Source of the DNA: an uncultured Desulfobacter sp.
GTDB taxonomy: Bacteria > Desulfobacterota > Desulfobacteria > Desulfobacterales > Desulfobacteraceae
Length of the DNA: 64,000 nt
Direction: 5' to 3'
Assembly: GCF_963666675.1 (NCBI RefSeq)
Contig: NZ_OY762929.1
Location: forward strand, 2,604,001-2,668,000
The position numbers and the translations under genes are program-made. Numbering within the stretch: the first letter of the stretch is position 1; every line of letters begins with the position of its first letter. Below the pieces are notes generated by a model. That model saw only the letters and a list, made by a program, of their open reading frames with translations, had not been told where the DNA came from and did no database searches. Below, one piece after another: positions 23,679 through 32,480 of the stretch.

Positions 23679-24656
23679 TTATTTCAGCAGCGTGTTGGTG
23701 AATGACGGGTCAATGACCTTTTTGGTATTCACAGGCTTGTCGTATACTTTATTTTCAATCATGAACTTGTTTGACATTTCACTGGAGCCGTACAGGCTTG
23801 AAAATCCATCGCCGGGTTTAAAGGCGGCGGCCGCTTCCTGTAAGGTGAAAATTTTGGTCCCTTTCAGAAACGGTTCGTACTCTTCGGGGGACAGGGCGAC
23901 ACGGGAAGAGAGAATTTCAAGCATCTGCTTGCTGTTTGCCGGATCTTTCATGTAAGAAACGATGTCATACCAGGCAGCCACCACGCTCTGCCAGTCTGCA
24001 CGGCGCTCTATCAGGGAATTAAGGGATACGGTCAGGGTGTCATAAATCAGGCCGGGGGCGTCGGCGCTGGTATAAACCTGTGAAGATCCGTGTACAGATT
24101 TAAGGGCCTGGCCTGAATTGGGCTGCCATGCAACAATGGCATCAACATCTCCGGAGGCCAGGACCTGGGCTGTCTGATGGGTGGGGATGTTCACCAGGGT
24201 CACATCTTTTTCCGTCAACCCGTTGTCTTTCAGGGCGTTGATTAACAGCAGATGGCTGACGCAACCGATCTCGACCCCGATTTTTTTACCCTTTAACGCC
24301 GTGACGGAATCAAGTCCCGGGGCAGCCACGATTTTATCATTTCCATTGCTGATATCATTTATCAGGATCATTATATTGCGGGAACCCGTGGCATTGAGGA
24401 TCAGGGCGTCACCGTTGGTCACGCAGACAGCATCAACTTTTCCGGCGGCAAATGCATCCATTGAAGCCATGTACTCAAACCATTTGAGCTCCACCTCCAC
24501 GCCATGTTTTTCAAAAAAACCCTGCCTGACTCCTATATCCCAGGCGATCCAGCCAGGCCAGTCACTGTAAGCGATTTTCAAAGGGGCTGCATTGGCACTG
24601 CCTAAAGCAACAAACAAACACGTTAAGATAAGCACTACTTTGGATTTTAATTTCAT
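23679..24656 (-). CDS. ABC transporter substrate-binding protein (NMT1/TauA-like)
   Basis: A 325-residue periplasmic protein with a clear signal peptide (MKLKSKVVLILTCLFVALGS, cleavage after ANA near residue 23). The mature start APLKIAYSDWPGWIAWDIG and the later segment GKKIGVEIGCVSHLLL are typical of TauA/SsuA-like binding proteins. It is the first gene of the operon, so its 5' leader should hold the promoter. Related proteins beside guanidine carboxylases have been proposed to bind guanidine or its derivatives; the ligand here is inferred. ATG at 24656 is preceded by AGGAGGT. Confidence 0.88.
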   Translation of the reverse strand: MKLKSKVVLILTCLFVALGSANAAPLKIAYSDWPGWIAWDIGVRQGFFEKHGVEVELKWFEYMASMDAFAAGKVDAVCVTNGDALILNATGSRNIMILINDISNGNDKIVAAPGLDSVTALKGKKIGVEIGCVSHLLLINALKDNGLTEKDVTLVNIPTHQTAQVLASGDVDAIVAWQPNSGQALKSVHGSSQVYTSADAPGLIYDTLTVSLNSLIERRADWQSVVAAWYDIVSYMKDPANSKQMLEILSSRVALSPEEYEPFLKGTKIFTLQEAAAAFKPGDGFSSLYGSSEMSNKFMIENKVYDKPVNTKKVIDPSFTNTLLK

Positions 24657-25286
24657 GGGACCTCCTGATTAATTATTACGTTTTTATAAAAAAGTATTAC
24701 TATTGATGGAAACATATAGCAAACTCCGATTCGATGCAACCCCTAAAATGTTAAAAGTGATTTTACTCATAATCAGAAAATAACATCATAATAATGGTGT
24801 TTTAACGTGATTGTAAGGCCGAAAGTAGTATCTGTATTCATACCTGTTATTTAAAATCTTGAACTCAATATAAACGTGATAGTAATAATAATTTTATTAA
24901 TCGTAATAAATATTATTGCCGCATTGTAATGATTCCGGCCAAGGATATTTTGAAGGGGCTCGAATTTGGATGCCGTTGGAGGTGGCCGTTTCAGATTACG
25001 CTTCTTTTTGATAAATCCTAAAAAATTTTCGGTAAAAAATAGTATTTTAATTGACCGATGGAAAGTATATACAGACCTAAATAACCGTCCGACAAAAAGT
25101 AAAATCGTTGACTCTTTTTATCTGCTCTGGTAAATTTTTCTATATGAAACTTCCAATAAGTTGTTAAATTATTTTCATTTTTAGGTGCATATCGAATCTG
25201 GGGTATTAGACGATGTCTGTCTATGGTTGCTGGTTTCGAAAAAATACAATCAAACAGTTTTAAAATCAGGACAAAATGAGGGTCTT
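24657..25286. other. Intergenic control region of the nitrogen operon
   Basis: This 630-bp AT-rich stretch separates the divergent binding-protein gene and a small acidic-protein gene. It holds several imperfect palindromes: AATAATA and TATTATT arms in 24884-24918, a repeated AACGTGAT-[T/A]-GTAA at about 24806 and 24874, and ACATCAT-AATAATG-GTGTT near 24783. These could be sites for the NikR-like regulator, but none can be proved by eye. I looked for the conserved guanidine-I (ykkC) riboswitch core and did not find it on either strand. No convincing small gene was seen. Confidence 0.5.
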
Positions 25287-25607
25287 ATGGTTCAAGATTA
25301 TGATGATGATATCATTGAATTGACCGATGTGGTCGCAGGCGAATCATCCCAGGATGATGAAGATGTGATTGAATTAACACAGGAATCCCATGATGCAGGC
25401 GGTATTTCTTTGTCCCCGGAAAATGGTGAAGAGATGGCGCCGTCTGTGGGCCAGGGCGATATAGAGGCTGTCCTTGAAAAAATTATCGAGAAGAAGTTTT
25501 CGGAAATTATTGAGAAAATCCTTTTCGAGGTCACTGAAAAAGTGATCAAGCGTGAAATAGAAGATATTAAAGCAGGGCTTAAAAAAGATCTTGACGATAT
25601 TGGTTAG
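25287..25607 (+). CDS. Unknown acidic protein with C-terminal helix
   Basis: A 106-residue protein. The first half is very acidic with two copies of a D-x-IELT motif (DDDIIELTDVV and EDVIELTQES), and the second half (residues about 58-106) is a single long charged helix, likely a coiled coil. No signal peptide or membrane part. The ATG at 25287 follows GAGGG; an earlier in-frame ATG at 25185 lacks one. The family was not recognised by name. It precedes valS and is closed by a terminator, so it is probably its own unit. Confidence 0.6.
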   Translation: MVQDYDDDIIELTDVVAGESSQDDEDVIELTQESHDAGGISLSPENGEEMAPSVGQGDIEAVLEKIIEKKFSEIIEKILFEVTEKVIKREIEDIKAGLKKDLDDIG

Positions 25608-25654
25608 ACCTGATTAAACGATTGACTTAATTTTTAAAAATTTTTATTAACGTG

Positions 25655-25680
25655 GCGGGGATTTATACAATCCCCGTTTT
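25655..25680 (+). terminator. Rho-independent terminator
   Basis: A stem CGGGGATT (from 25656) pairs with AATCCCCG (to 25676) and is followed by TTTTT. It lies 50 bp after the stop of the acidic-protein gene and before valS, so it should separate the two transcripts. Confidence 0.85.
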
Positions 25681-25798
25681 TAATTAACTGGCCTTGGACC
25701 GCTTTGCCGTATACAACGTATGGCGGTTCACGACATAACATGCACAGCCCCTATATGATAAGGCGCTGTCATCTTAAAAGGGTTTGAGGAGTTGAATT

Positions 25799-28468
25799 AT
25801 GTGTTCGGATTCCCTGGACAAAGGATATTCACCTAAAGAGATTGAAGAGAAATGGTATTCATTCTGGCTTGAAAACGGTTTTTTCAAAGCTGAAGATAAA
25901 AGCGACAGCCCCCCCTTTTCAATTGTCATTCCACCGCCCAACGTCACCGGTGTGCTTCATATGGGGCATGCGCTGAACAATGTGATCCAGGATGTGATGT
26001 GCAGATACAGAAGACTGTTGGGACAGAATGTTCTATGGATGCCGGGAACTGATCACGCCGGAATCGCCACCCAGAACGTGGTGGAACGCAAACTGGCTGC
26101 CGAAGGCAAAAACCGTGATCAAGTGGGCCGTGAAGCCTTTATTGAGGAAGTCTGGAAGTGGCGGGAAAAATCCGGTGGTGCCATCATCAATCAGCTCAAG
26201 CGGCTTGGCGCATCCTGTGACTGGGACCGGGAACGCTTTACCATGGATGAAGGGCTCTCCGAGGCGGTGCGCAAGGTGTTTGTCCGCCTTTACAAAGAGG
26301 GCCTGATTTATGAAGACCAGTATATCATTAACTGGTGCCCCAGGTGCGAGACCGCACTAGCGGACCTTGAGGTGGAGTACGAAGAAAAGGACGGCTACCT
26401 CTATTATATCCGCTATCCGTTCAAGGGCGGCCAGAAAAAAGGGCTGACCGTTGCCACCACCCGTCCTGAAACCCTGTTCGGGGATATGGCGGTTGCCGTT
26501 AACCCCGAAGACGAACGATTCAAGGATCTTACGGAGACTGAAGTTCAGCTTCCCCTGACAGATCGGGTCATCCCCATTATCCGGGATGAATATGTGGACA
26601 CCCAGTTTGGTACCGGTGCCTTGAAAGTGACCCCTGCCCATGATCCCAACGATTTTCATCTGGGTGAAAAACACCACCTGAAAAAATTAAAAGTCATTGA
26701 TGATGCCGGGGCAATGCTGGAAGGGGCCGGACGTTTTGCAGGCCTTGACCGGTTTGAATGCCGCAAACAAGCGGTTGCCGCCCTTGAAGAGCTGGGACTG
26801 CTTGAGAAAAAAGAACCCTTGAAGCACAGTGTCGGCAATTGCTACCGCTGCCACACCGATGTTGAGCCTTCCATCTCCAAACAATGGTTTGTCAAGGTCG
26901 GCCCCCTTGCTGAAAAAGCAGCCCAGGCCGTAAGAGACGGCAGAACCCGTATTATTCCCGACAACTGGTCCAAAACCTATTTTGAATGGATGGATAATAT
27001 CAGGGACTGGTGCATATCCCGCCAGATCTGGTGGGGACACCGTATTCCTGTTTGGAAATGCCCGGAGTGCAAGGCTGTTATTGTTGAAGAGACTGATCCT
27101 GATAGCTGCCCCACCTGCGGATGCAAAGAGATTGTCCAGGAGACCGATGTCCTTGATACCTGGTTCTCTTCGGCGCTCTGGCCCTTTTCCACCATGGGGT
27201 GGCCTGAAAACACCGATCTGTTGAAAACCTTTTATCCGACCAATGTCCTGGTCACAGGGTTCGACATTCTGTTTTTCTGGGTTGCCCGAATGATGATGAT
27301 GGGCATCCATTTCATGGACGATGAAATCCCGTTTAAGGATGTTTATATCCATGCCCTGGTCAGGGATGAACACGGCAAAAAGATGTCCAAGTCCAAGGGG
27401 AATGTCATTGATCCCCTCAAGGTCATTGACGAATATGGTGCAGATGCCTTCCGGTTTACTTTGGCTGCCTTTGCTGCCCAGGGCAGGGACGTTAAAATGT
27501 CCGAATCCAGGGTGGAAGGATACAGAAATTTTGTTAACAAATTGTGGAATGCTGCCAGATTCACCCTGATGCACATTACGGAAAAAGATGCACTGACGGA
27601 CGATCTTGCCCTGACCCTGCCGGATCGTTGGATTTTGTCCCGGTGTGCGCAAACCGCTTTGGCCGTGAAACAGGGTATTGAAGAATACCGGTTCAATGAA
27701 GCCGCTTCTGCCGTTTACCAGTTTGTATGGCACGAGTTCTGTGACTGGTACCTTGAAGCTGCCAAGCCTGCCCTGTATGAAAAGTTAGGGGCGGACCAGC
27801 GTGACGCAGCCCGCGGTGTTCTGGCAAAGGTACTTGAGGATATTATCATCATGCTGCATCCCTTCATGCCTTTTGTTACCGAAGAAATTTATAATATCCT
27901 TCCGGGGACAACCGGCTCCGTTATGAAAGCCGCATTCCCCTATAATGACGATGATTTTAAAAAGTTTAGCGATCCGGCCTGTGAAAAAGAGATGGAATTT
28001 ATGTTCTCTTTGATCTCAGGGATCCGCAACATCAGATCCGAGATGAATATCCAGCCCTCCACCCGGGTTAAGGTGCTGGCTACTACGGAAGAAAAGGCGG
28101 AAAAACTGCTGATTGCCGAAAACAAATCGGTAATTATCAACCTTGCCACCCTTGAGAACCTCTCTTTTTGCGAGGCAGATAATCCGCCGGAATCTTCGGC
28201 CACAACTGTTTCAGGCGCCACCACCTGCTATGTCTGCCTTGAAGGCGTGATAGATTTTGACAAGGAGATCAGCCGTCTGGAAAAAGAACTGGAGAAAAAC
28301 ACCAAAGAGTTGAACAATATACTCAAACGGTTGAATAATGACAGCTTCCTTGAAAAAGCCCCTGAAGAGGTAATTGAAAAGGTTAAAGCTCAGCACGAAG
28401 AGCTTAAAGAAAAGCAGGATAAGATTGCGGTGAACCTGGATCGGGTTAAGAATCTGAAACAGGATTAG
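25799..28468 (+). CDS. valS: Valyl-tRNA synthetase
   Basis: An 889-residue class I synthetase that charges tRNA-Val. The HIGH motif is HMGH (residues 54-57, in PPPNVTGVLHMGHALNN) and the KMSKS motif is KMSKS (528-532, in GKKMSKSKGNVIDP). Between them lie the editing domain and a zinc-finger-like part with C-x2-C pairs (CPECKAVIVEETDPDSCPTC, residues about 421-440). The last 70 residues form the C-terminal coiled coil found in bacterial ValRS. Length and all motifs are normal. ATG at 25799 follows GAGG. It is the first gene of a plus-strand unit. Confidence 0.97.
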   Translation: MCSDSLDKGYSPKEIEEKWYSFWLENGFFKAEDKSDSPPFSIVIPPPNVTGVLHMGHALNNVIQDVMCRYRRLLGQNVLWMPGTDHAGIATQNVVERKLAAEGKNRDQVGREAFIEEVWKWREKSGGAIINQLKRLGASCDWDRERFTMDEGLSEAVRKVFVRLYKEGLIYEDQYIINWCPRCETALADLEVEYEEKDGYLYYIRYPFKGGQKKGLTVATTRPETLFGDMAVAVNPEDERFKDLTETEVQLPLTDRVIPIIRDEYVDTQFGTGALKVTPAHDPNDFHLGEKHHLKKLKVIDDAGAMLEGAGRFAGLDRFECRKQAVAALEELGLLEKKEPLKHSVGNCYRCHTDVEPSISKQWFVKVGPLAEKAAQAVRDGRTRIIPDNWSKTYFEWMDNIRDWCISRQIWWGHRIPVWKCPECKAVIVEETDPDSCPTCGCKEIVQETDVLDTWFSSALWPFSTMGWPENTDLLKTFYPTNVLVTGFDILFFWVARMMMMGIHFMDDEIPFKDVYIHALVRDEHGKKMSKSKGNVIDPLKVIDEYGADAFRFTLAAFAAQGRDVKMSESRVEGYRNFVNKLWNAARFTLMHITEKDALTDDLALTLPDRWILSRCAQTALAVKQGIEEYRFNEAASAVYQFVWHEFCDWYLEAAKPALYEKLGADQRDAARGVLAKVLEDIIIMLHPFMPFVTEEIYNILPGTTGSVMKAAFPYNDDDFKKFSDPACEKEMEFMFSLISGIRNIRSEMNIQPSTRVKVLATTEEKAEKLLIAENKSVIINLATLENLSFCEADNPPESSATTVSGATTCYVCLEGVIDFDKEISRLEKELEKNTKELNNILKRLNNDSFLEKAPEEVIEKVKAQHEELKEKQDKIAVNLDRVKNLKQD

Positions 28469-28478
28469 TTTAAATCGT

Positions 28479-28614
28479 GTTTGAACCAAAAGCCACCCAT
28501 CTGCGGCGTTGCTTCACAAAGCTACCAAATTATAAAACCGGGCCTCACGTACTATAGTACGCTCCGGTTTTAGCTTTGTTCGCGCCTTGCATGTGGGCAA
28601 CTTTTGGTTCAAAC
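28479..28614. repeat. 136-bp palindromic element between valS and nadC
   Basis: The ends are a perfect 14-bp inverted repeat, GTTTGAACCAAAAG (28479-28492) and its complement (28601-28614). Inward, arms such as GCGGCG and CGCGCC, AGCTACC/TAGCTTT and AAAACCGG/CCGGTTTTA pair with mismatches, and the centre is the perfect palindrome CGTACTATAGTACG. The whole thing can fold into one long hairpin. It begins 11 bp after valS and ends 29 bp before nadC. It looks like a MITE or REP-type repeat; other copies would be outside the window. Confidence 0.75.
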
Positions 28615-28642
28615 ATGCGTTTTCCATTTAGGCATTAAATAT

Positions 28643-29473
28643 ATGGATATGACAGAAAAGATCATTGGGCTGGCACTTTTTGAAGATGCCTGTCTTGGGG
28701 ATATCACCACGGACAGTATTTTCATTGAGCCCCAGGAATTGACCGCCGTAATCGTGGCAAAACAGAACTTTATCCTGGCGGGAACGGATGTGGCGAAAAA
28801 AGTGTTCCATACCGTAGATCCTGCTTTGGAATGCACGATTCACTATAATGATTCGGACACCATAAAAAGAGATGATGTGATTTTCACCGTCATCGGCGAT
28901 ATCCGCTCTCTTTTGGCGGCCGAACGTGTGGCGTTGAATTTTTTGCAGCGGCTTTCGGGCATTGCAACGTTGACGCGGGAATTTGTCACTGCCCTGGACA
29001 ACCCGGACGTCAGGCTGGTGGATACAAGAAAAACAACCCCCGGGTGGCGAAAAATAGAGAAAGACGCTGTCAGGGCAGGGGGGGGATTTAATCACCGATT
29101 TGCCCTTTATGACGGTATTTTGATCAAAGACAACCACATTGCAGCGGCCGGGTCCATTGCGGCGGCCGTTTCCCGTGTCCGTGCCAGGGCGTCTCATCTC
29201 ATGAAAATAGAAGTGGAAGTATCGGATATGACCCAGGTGCAGCAGGCCCTTGATGCCCGGGCGGATGTGATTATGCTGGACAATATGGACATTGACACCA
29301 TGACCAAAGCTGTGGCGTTAATTGGAAAACGTGCCGTGGTGGAAGCGTCGGGTAATGTGGGTCTACAGACGTTAAACGCCATTGCCGGAACCGGCGTGGA
29401 TGTGATTTCCTGCGGGGCACTCACCCATCAGGCGGTGTCGGTTGATCTGAGTATGCGGATTCCTAAGGATTAA
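28643..29473 (+). CDS. nadC: Nicotinate-nucleotide pyrophosphorylase (carboxylating)
   Basis: A 276-residue quinolinate phosphoribosyltransferase, which makes nicotinate mononucleotide from quinolinate and PRPP in NAD synthesis. The start MDMTEKIIGLALFEDACLGD and the motifs EDACLGDITT, RLSGIATLT, DTRKTTPGWR, KDNHI and the late EASGNVGLQTLNAIAGTGVD are all family hallmarks. ATG 28643 is chosen; the frame is open upstream only through the palindromic repeat. Its stop overlaps the end of the convergent diguanylate cyclase gene by four bases. Family length is normal. Confidence 0.95.
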   Translation: MDMTEKIIGLALFEDACLGDITTDSIFIEPQELTAVIVAKQNFILAGTDVAKKVFHTVDPALECTIHYNDSDTIKRDDVIFTVIGDIRSLLAAERVALNFLQRLSGIATLTREFVTALDNPDVRLVDTRKTTPGWRKIEKDAVRAGGGFNHRFALYDGILIKDNHIAAAGSIAAAVSRVRARASHLMKIEVEVSDMTQVQQALDARADVIMLDNMDIDTMTKAVALIGKRAVVEASGNVGLQTLNAIAGTGVDVISCGALTHQAVSVDLSMRIPKD

Positions 29474-30369
29474 GTGGCCTGGGTCAGTCGATTGCGGCCG
29501 TTTTCTTTTGACATGTACAACGCCTTATCCGTACGTTTGATAAAAGAGGTAAAATCTTCCCCGTCGATAATCTGAGCAGCGCCGATACTGACGGTCACGG
29601 ATGTCTGTACACCTTTTTCCGGTGTGAATACCGCTTTCCGGACATTGTCCCTGATGCGGTTTCCCACCAGACAAGCCTCTTGTAACTCTGTTTCCGGTAA
29701 AAGCACGGCAAACTCCTCGCCGCCGTAACGGTAGGCGGAATCCATGCTGCGAAGACACGAGGAGATAATCATGCCCATGCTCATGAGCACCTTGTCTCCT
29801 TCCAGGTGCCCCCAGGTATCGTTATACTTTTTAAAAAAATCGATATCCAGCATGAGCAGTGACAGGTCCCGGGTATAGCGCTGAAACCGTTCAACTTCTT
29901 GTTTTATCTGGTGAAAAAACTGGCGGGAGTTGAACAGCCCTGTCAAGCCGTCGGTGATGGCCAGCTGTTTCATATCTTCGAGCAGCTTATCCCTTTCCTT
30001 TTTAAATGCAGCTTCCCTGAGCATCCGTTTGATTCTCAGATCCAGCTCTTCAAAACGGAACGGCTTGAAAATAAAATCACTGGCCCCGGCATTGATGGCT
30101 TCTTCATAGGAATAATCCGCAGAATATCCGGTCATGACCATGACATCAATATCGTATTTTTCCCGGATCAGTCTAGTCAATTCTAATCCGTCCATTCCCT
30201 GCATCATGATATCGGTTAAAACCACATCGGGTTGAAAGGCTTTGAGAATTTCAACTGCCTGGAATGCATTGTCGGCACTTTTGACATTATAGGTCATCAG
30301 TGTTAAAAATTCTTCTACAGATTCTTTAATTGCTATATCATCGTCAACAATGAGAACGGCATGGGCCAT
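29470..30369 (-). CDS. Response regulator with diguanylate cyclase (REC-GGDEF)
   Basis: A 299-residue cytoplasmic protein. Residues 4-118 are a receiver domain with phospho-acceptor D53 (VVLTDIMM), acidic D10/D11 and the K at FIFKPFR. Residues about 135-299 are a GGDEF domain with the active site GGEEF (216-220). The inhibitory I-site RxxD is present as RSMD (207-210), five residues before it, so the enzyme should be subject to product inhibition by c-di-GMP. The ATG at 30369 matches the receiver start; a candidate promoter lies upstream. The cognate kinase is not adjacent. Confidence 0.93.
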   Translation of the reverse strand: MAHAVLIVDDDIAIKESVEEFLTLMTYNVKSADNAFQAVEILKAFQPDVVLTDIMMQGMDGLELTRLIREKYDIDVMVMTGYSADYSYEEAINAGASDFIFKPFRFEELDLRIKRMLREAAFKKERDKLLEDMKQLAITDGLTGLFNSRQFFHQIKQEVERFQRYTRDLSLLMLDIDFFKKYNDTWGHLEGDKVLMSMGMIISSCLRSMDSAYRYGGEEFAVLLPETELQEACLVGNRIRDNVRKAVFTPEKGVQTSVTVSIGAAQIIDGEDFTSFIKRTDKALYMSKENGRNRLTQAT

Positions 30370-30451
30370 TGGTTTCTCCGATATAAATAGAAGACCTTGA
30401 ACAGCGGCTTTTCTTGACACTGAACATTACAATTGATAAATGTATAGCCTT

Positions 30452-30479
30452 ATTATGATGGATACACCTTTTTTGTCAA
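30452..30479 (-). promoter_or_regulatory. Sigma-70-like promoter of the diguanylate cyclase gene
   Basis: On the minus strand TTGACA, a 16-base spacer and CATAAT match the consensus with one change. It lies about 80 bp upstream of the start codon and inside the divergent region shared with lepA. Confidence 0.6.
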
Positions 30480-30498
30480 CTCTTAGTTTGGAGTCTAA

Positions 30499-32301
30499 TT
30501 GAAATACGATCACCTTAATATTAGAAATTTTTCTATTATTGCGCACATTGACCATGGCAAATCCACCTTGTCTGATCGCCTGATACAACTATCCGGTATC
30601 ATAGAGGATAGAGATATGAAAGACCAGATTCTGGACTCCATGGATATTGAGCGAGAGAGGGGAATCACCATAAAATCCCAGACCGTCTCCCTGCCGTATA
30701 CGGCTTCGGACGGCACCGAGTATCTGCTTAATCTCATTGATACCCCGGGGCATGTGGATTTCTCCTATGAAGTGTCAAGGGCCCTTGCCTCGTGTGAAGG
30801 CGCGTTGATCCTGGCCGATGCATCCCAGGGGGTAGAAGCCCAGACCCTTGCCAATCTGTACCTGGCCATGGAGCATGATCTTGAGATTATTCCCATCATC
30901 AATAAGATTGATCTGCCGTCGGCGGAGGTCGAATGGGTCAAAAATCAGATTGATGAAGACCTGGGGCTTGACAGTGAAGAGGCGCTTCTTGTCTCCGCAA
31001 AAACAGGGCTTGGTGTTGATCAAATTTTTCAGGCTATTGTAGATAAAATACCCGGGCCCACGGTAGAAAAAACAGGCGCTTTCAAGGCCCTGGTCTTTGA
31101 CTCTCACTATGATCCTTTCCGGGGTGTGATCATTCATTTCAGGATTTTTGAGGGAAGTGTCAAAAAAGGAGACCGTATACAATTCATGTCCAATGATGCG
31201 ACCTACAAGGTCGAAGAAGTGGGCTTGTTTCAAATCAAACGCAGCCCCCGGCCGACTCTTGACGCAGGCCAGGTAGGATATGTGATTGCCGGGATAAAGC
31301 TCATCTCCGATGTTAGAATCGGTGATACGGTGACCATGCCCGATAAGCGGTGCGACAAAGCATTGGGGGGATTCAGGGAACCCACGCCGGTTGTGTTTTC
31401 GTCCATGTATCCGGTGTCATCCGATGATTATCCGGAACTGACCGAGGCGTTGGAAAAACTCAAACTCAATGATGCCGCCTTGATTTATGAAAAGGATTCG
31501 TCGGCGGCCCTGGGGTTTGGCTACCGATGTGGATTTCTTGGGCTTTTGCACCTTGAAGTGGTCCAGGAGCGCCTTGAGCGCGAATATGATGTGTCGCTGA
31601 TTTTAACTTCGCCTTCGGTGCAGTATGAAGTCACCTATGTGTCCGGAGAAGTCAAAATCATCGACAACCCCACCGAATATCCTGATCCCACGGAAATCCA
31701 GTGCGTTCGGGAACCCATCATCAAAGCCTCCATTATTGTGCCTGACAAATATATGGGCAATGTGATGCAGGTCTGCCATGAGTTTCGCGGCGAGAGCACC
31801 AATTATCAGTATTTGACCTCAAATCGTATGGAGATGAAATTTACCCTGCCGTTGGCCGAGGTGGTGTATGAATTTTACGACCGCCTGAAAAGTGTGACCC
31901 AGGGCTATGGTTCCTTTGATTATGAAATTGCAGGCTACCAGGAAACAAATCTTGTCAAACTTGACTTTTTAATCAACGCGGAACGGGTGGATGCGCTTTC
32001 CATGCTCATCCACCGGGATAAAGCAGAGACCAAGGCCCGGGCTGCATGCAAAAAGCTGCGCGAAGAGATTCCACGACAACAGTTTAAAATACCCATTCAG
32101 GGTGCCATCGGCGGAAAGATTATTGCCAGGGAAACCATATCTGCCTATCGTAAAGATGTTACGGCTAAATGTTATGGCGGTGACATCTCAAGAAAGCGCA
32201 AGCTTTTGGAAAAACAGAAGAAAGGCAAAAAGAGAATGAAGATGGTGGGATCCGTGGAAATTCCGCAGTCCGCCTTCCTGTCTGTGCTGAAAACCGATTA
32301 G
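30499..32301 (+). CDS. lepA: Elongation factor 4 (LepA) GTPase
   Basis: A 600-residue translational GTPase that back-translocates stalled ribosomes. The G1 motif is AHIDHGKST (near residue 14), switch II is DTPGHVDF, G4 is NKIDLP, and the C-terminal LepA-specific domain contains GYGSFDYEIAGYQ and KRKLLEKQKKGKKRMK. The start codon is TTG (30499), supported by GGAG seven bases before and by the conserved start KYDHLNIRNFSIIAHIDHGK; no ATG is near. Length matches the family. It is transcribed divergently from the cyclase gene and ends before a repeat and a shared terminator. Confidence 0.97.
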   Translation: MKYDHLNIRNFSIIAHIDHGKSTLSDRLIQLSGIIEDRDMKDQILDSMDIERERGITIKSQTVSLPYTASDGTEYLLNLIDTPGHVDFSYEVSRALASCEGALILADASQGVEAQTLANLYLAMEHDLEIIPIINKIDLPSAEVEWVKNQIDEDLGLDSEEALLVSAKTGLGVDQIFQAIVDKIPGPTVEKTGAFKALVFDSHYDPFRGVIIHFRIFEGSVKKGDRIQFMSNDATYKVEEVGLFQIKRSPRPTLDAGQVGYVIAGIKLISDVRIGDTVTMPDKRCDKALGGFREPTPVVFSSMYPVSSDDYPELTEALEKLKLNDAALIYEKDSSAALGFGYRCGFLGLLHLEVVQERLEREYDVSLILTSPSVQYEVTYVSGEVKIIDNPTEYPDPTEIQCVREPIIKASIIVPDKYMGNVMQVCHEFRGESTNYQYLTSNRMEMKFTLPLAEVVYEFYDRLKSVTQGYGSFDYEIAGYQETNLVKLDFLINAERVDALSMLIHRDKAETKARAACKKLREEIPRQQFKIPIQGAIGGKIIARETISAYRKDVTAKCYGGDISRKRKLLEKQKKGKKRMKMVGSVEIPQSAFLSVLKTD

Positions 32302-32335
32302 ACTTGCCTGTGTTTTAAAAAACGTCGGCCGCTGC

Positions 32336-32395
32336 TGTAGGGGCAGGCCCCTGTGCCTGCCCTAAATATGGCAAGCACAGGGGCCTGCCCCTACA
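32336..32395. repeat. 60-bp inverted repeat, TGTAGGGGC family
   Basis: Two 21-bp perfect arms (32336-32356 and 32375-32395), each beginning TGTAGGGGCAGG from the outside, surround an 18-base centre. A related copy with the same outer arms lies at 44213-44271. Repeats like this are scattered in some genomes as small mobile palindromes. It sits 35 bp after lepA and could also act as a strong hairpin in its transcript. Confidence 0.7.
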
Positions 32396-32432
32396 AAATG
32401 CCCGACAATAGAATCAAGCCCAAATTTTTTAA

Positions 32433-32465
32433 CCCCCTTGGCTATTAAAAGCCAAGGGGGGTTTT
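32433..32465. terminator. Bidirectional terminator between lepA and cimA
   Basis: CCCCCTTGGC (32433-32442) pairs with GCCAAGGGGG (32451-32460), followed by GTTTTTATT and preceded by AAATTTTTTAA. The A/T runs on both sides let it stop transcripts of the two convergent genes, lepA and cimA. Confidence 0.88.
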
Positions 32466-32480
32466 TATTGAACAACATAT

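Noticed and set aside
24657..25286. Guanidine-I (ykkC) riboswitch ahead of the transporter operon
   Set aside because: The conserved core sequences could not be found on either strand; only AT-rich palindromes are present.
26687..27733. A 348-codon frame opposite valS
   Set aside because: Pure antisense shadow of a conserved gene, with no start signal or family.
28469..28642. A tRNA gene in the valS-nadC gap
   Set aside because: The palindrome includes a GGTTCAAAC stretch like a T-arm, but no cloverleaf, acceptor stem or anticodon arm could be placed.
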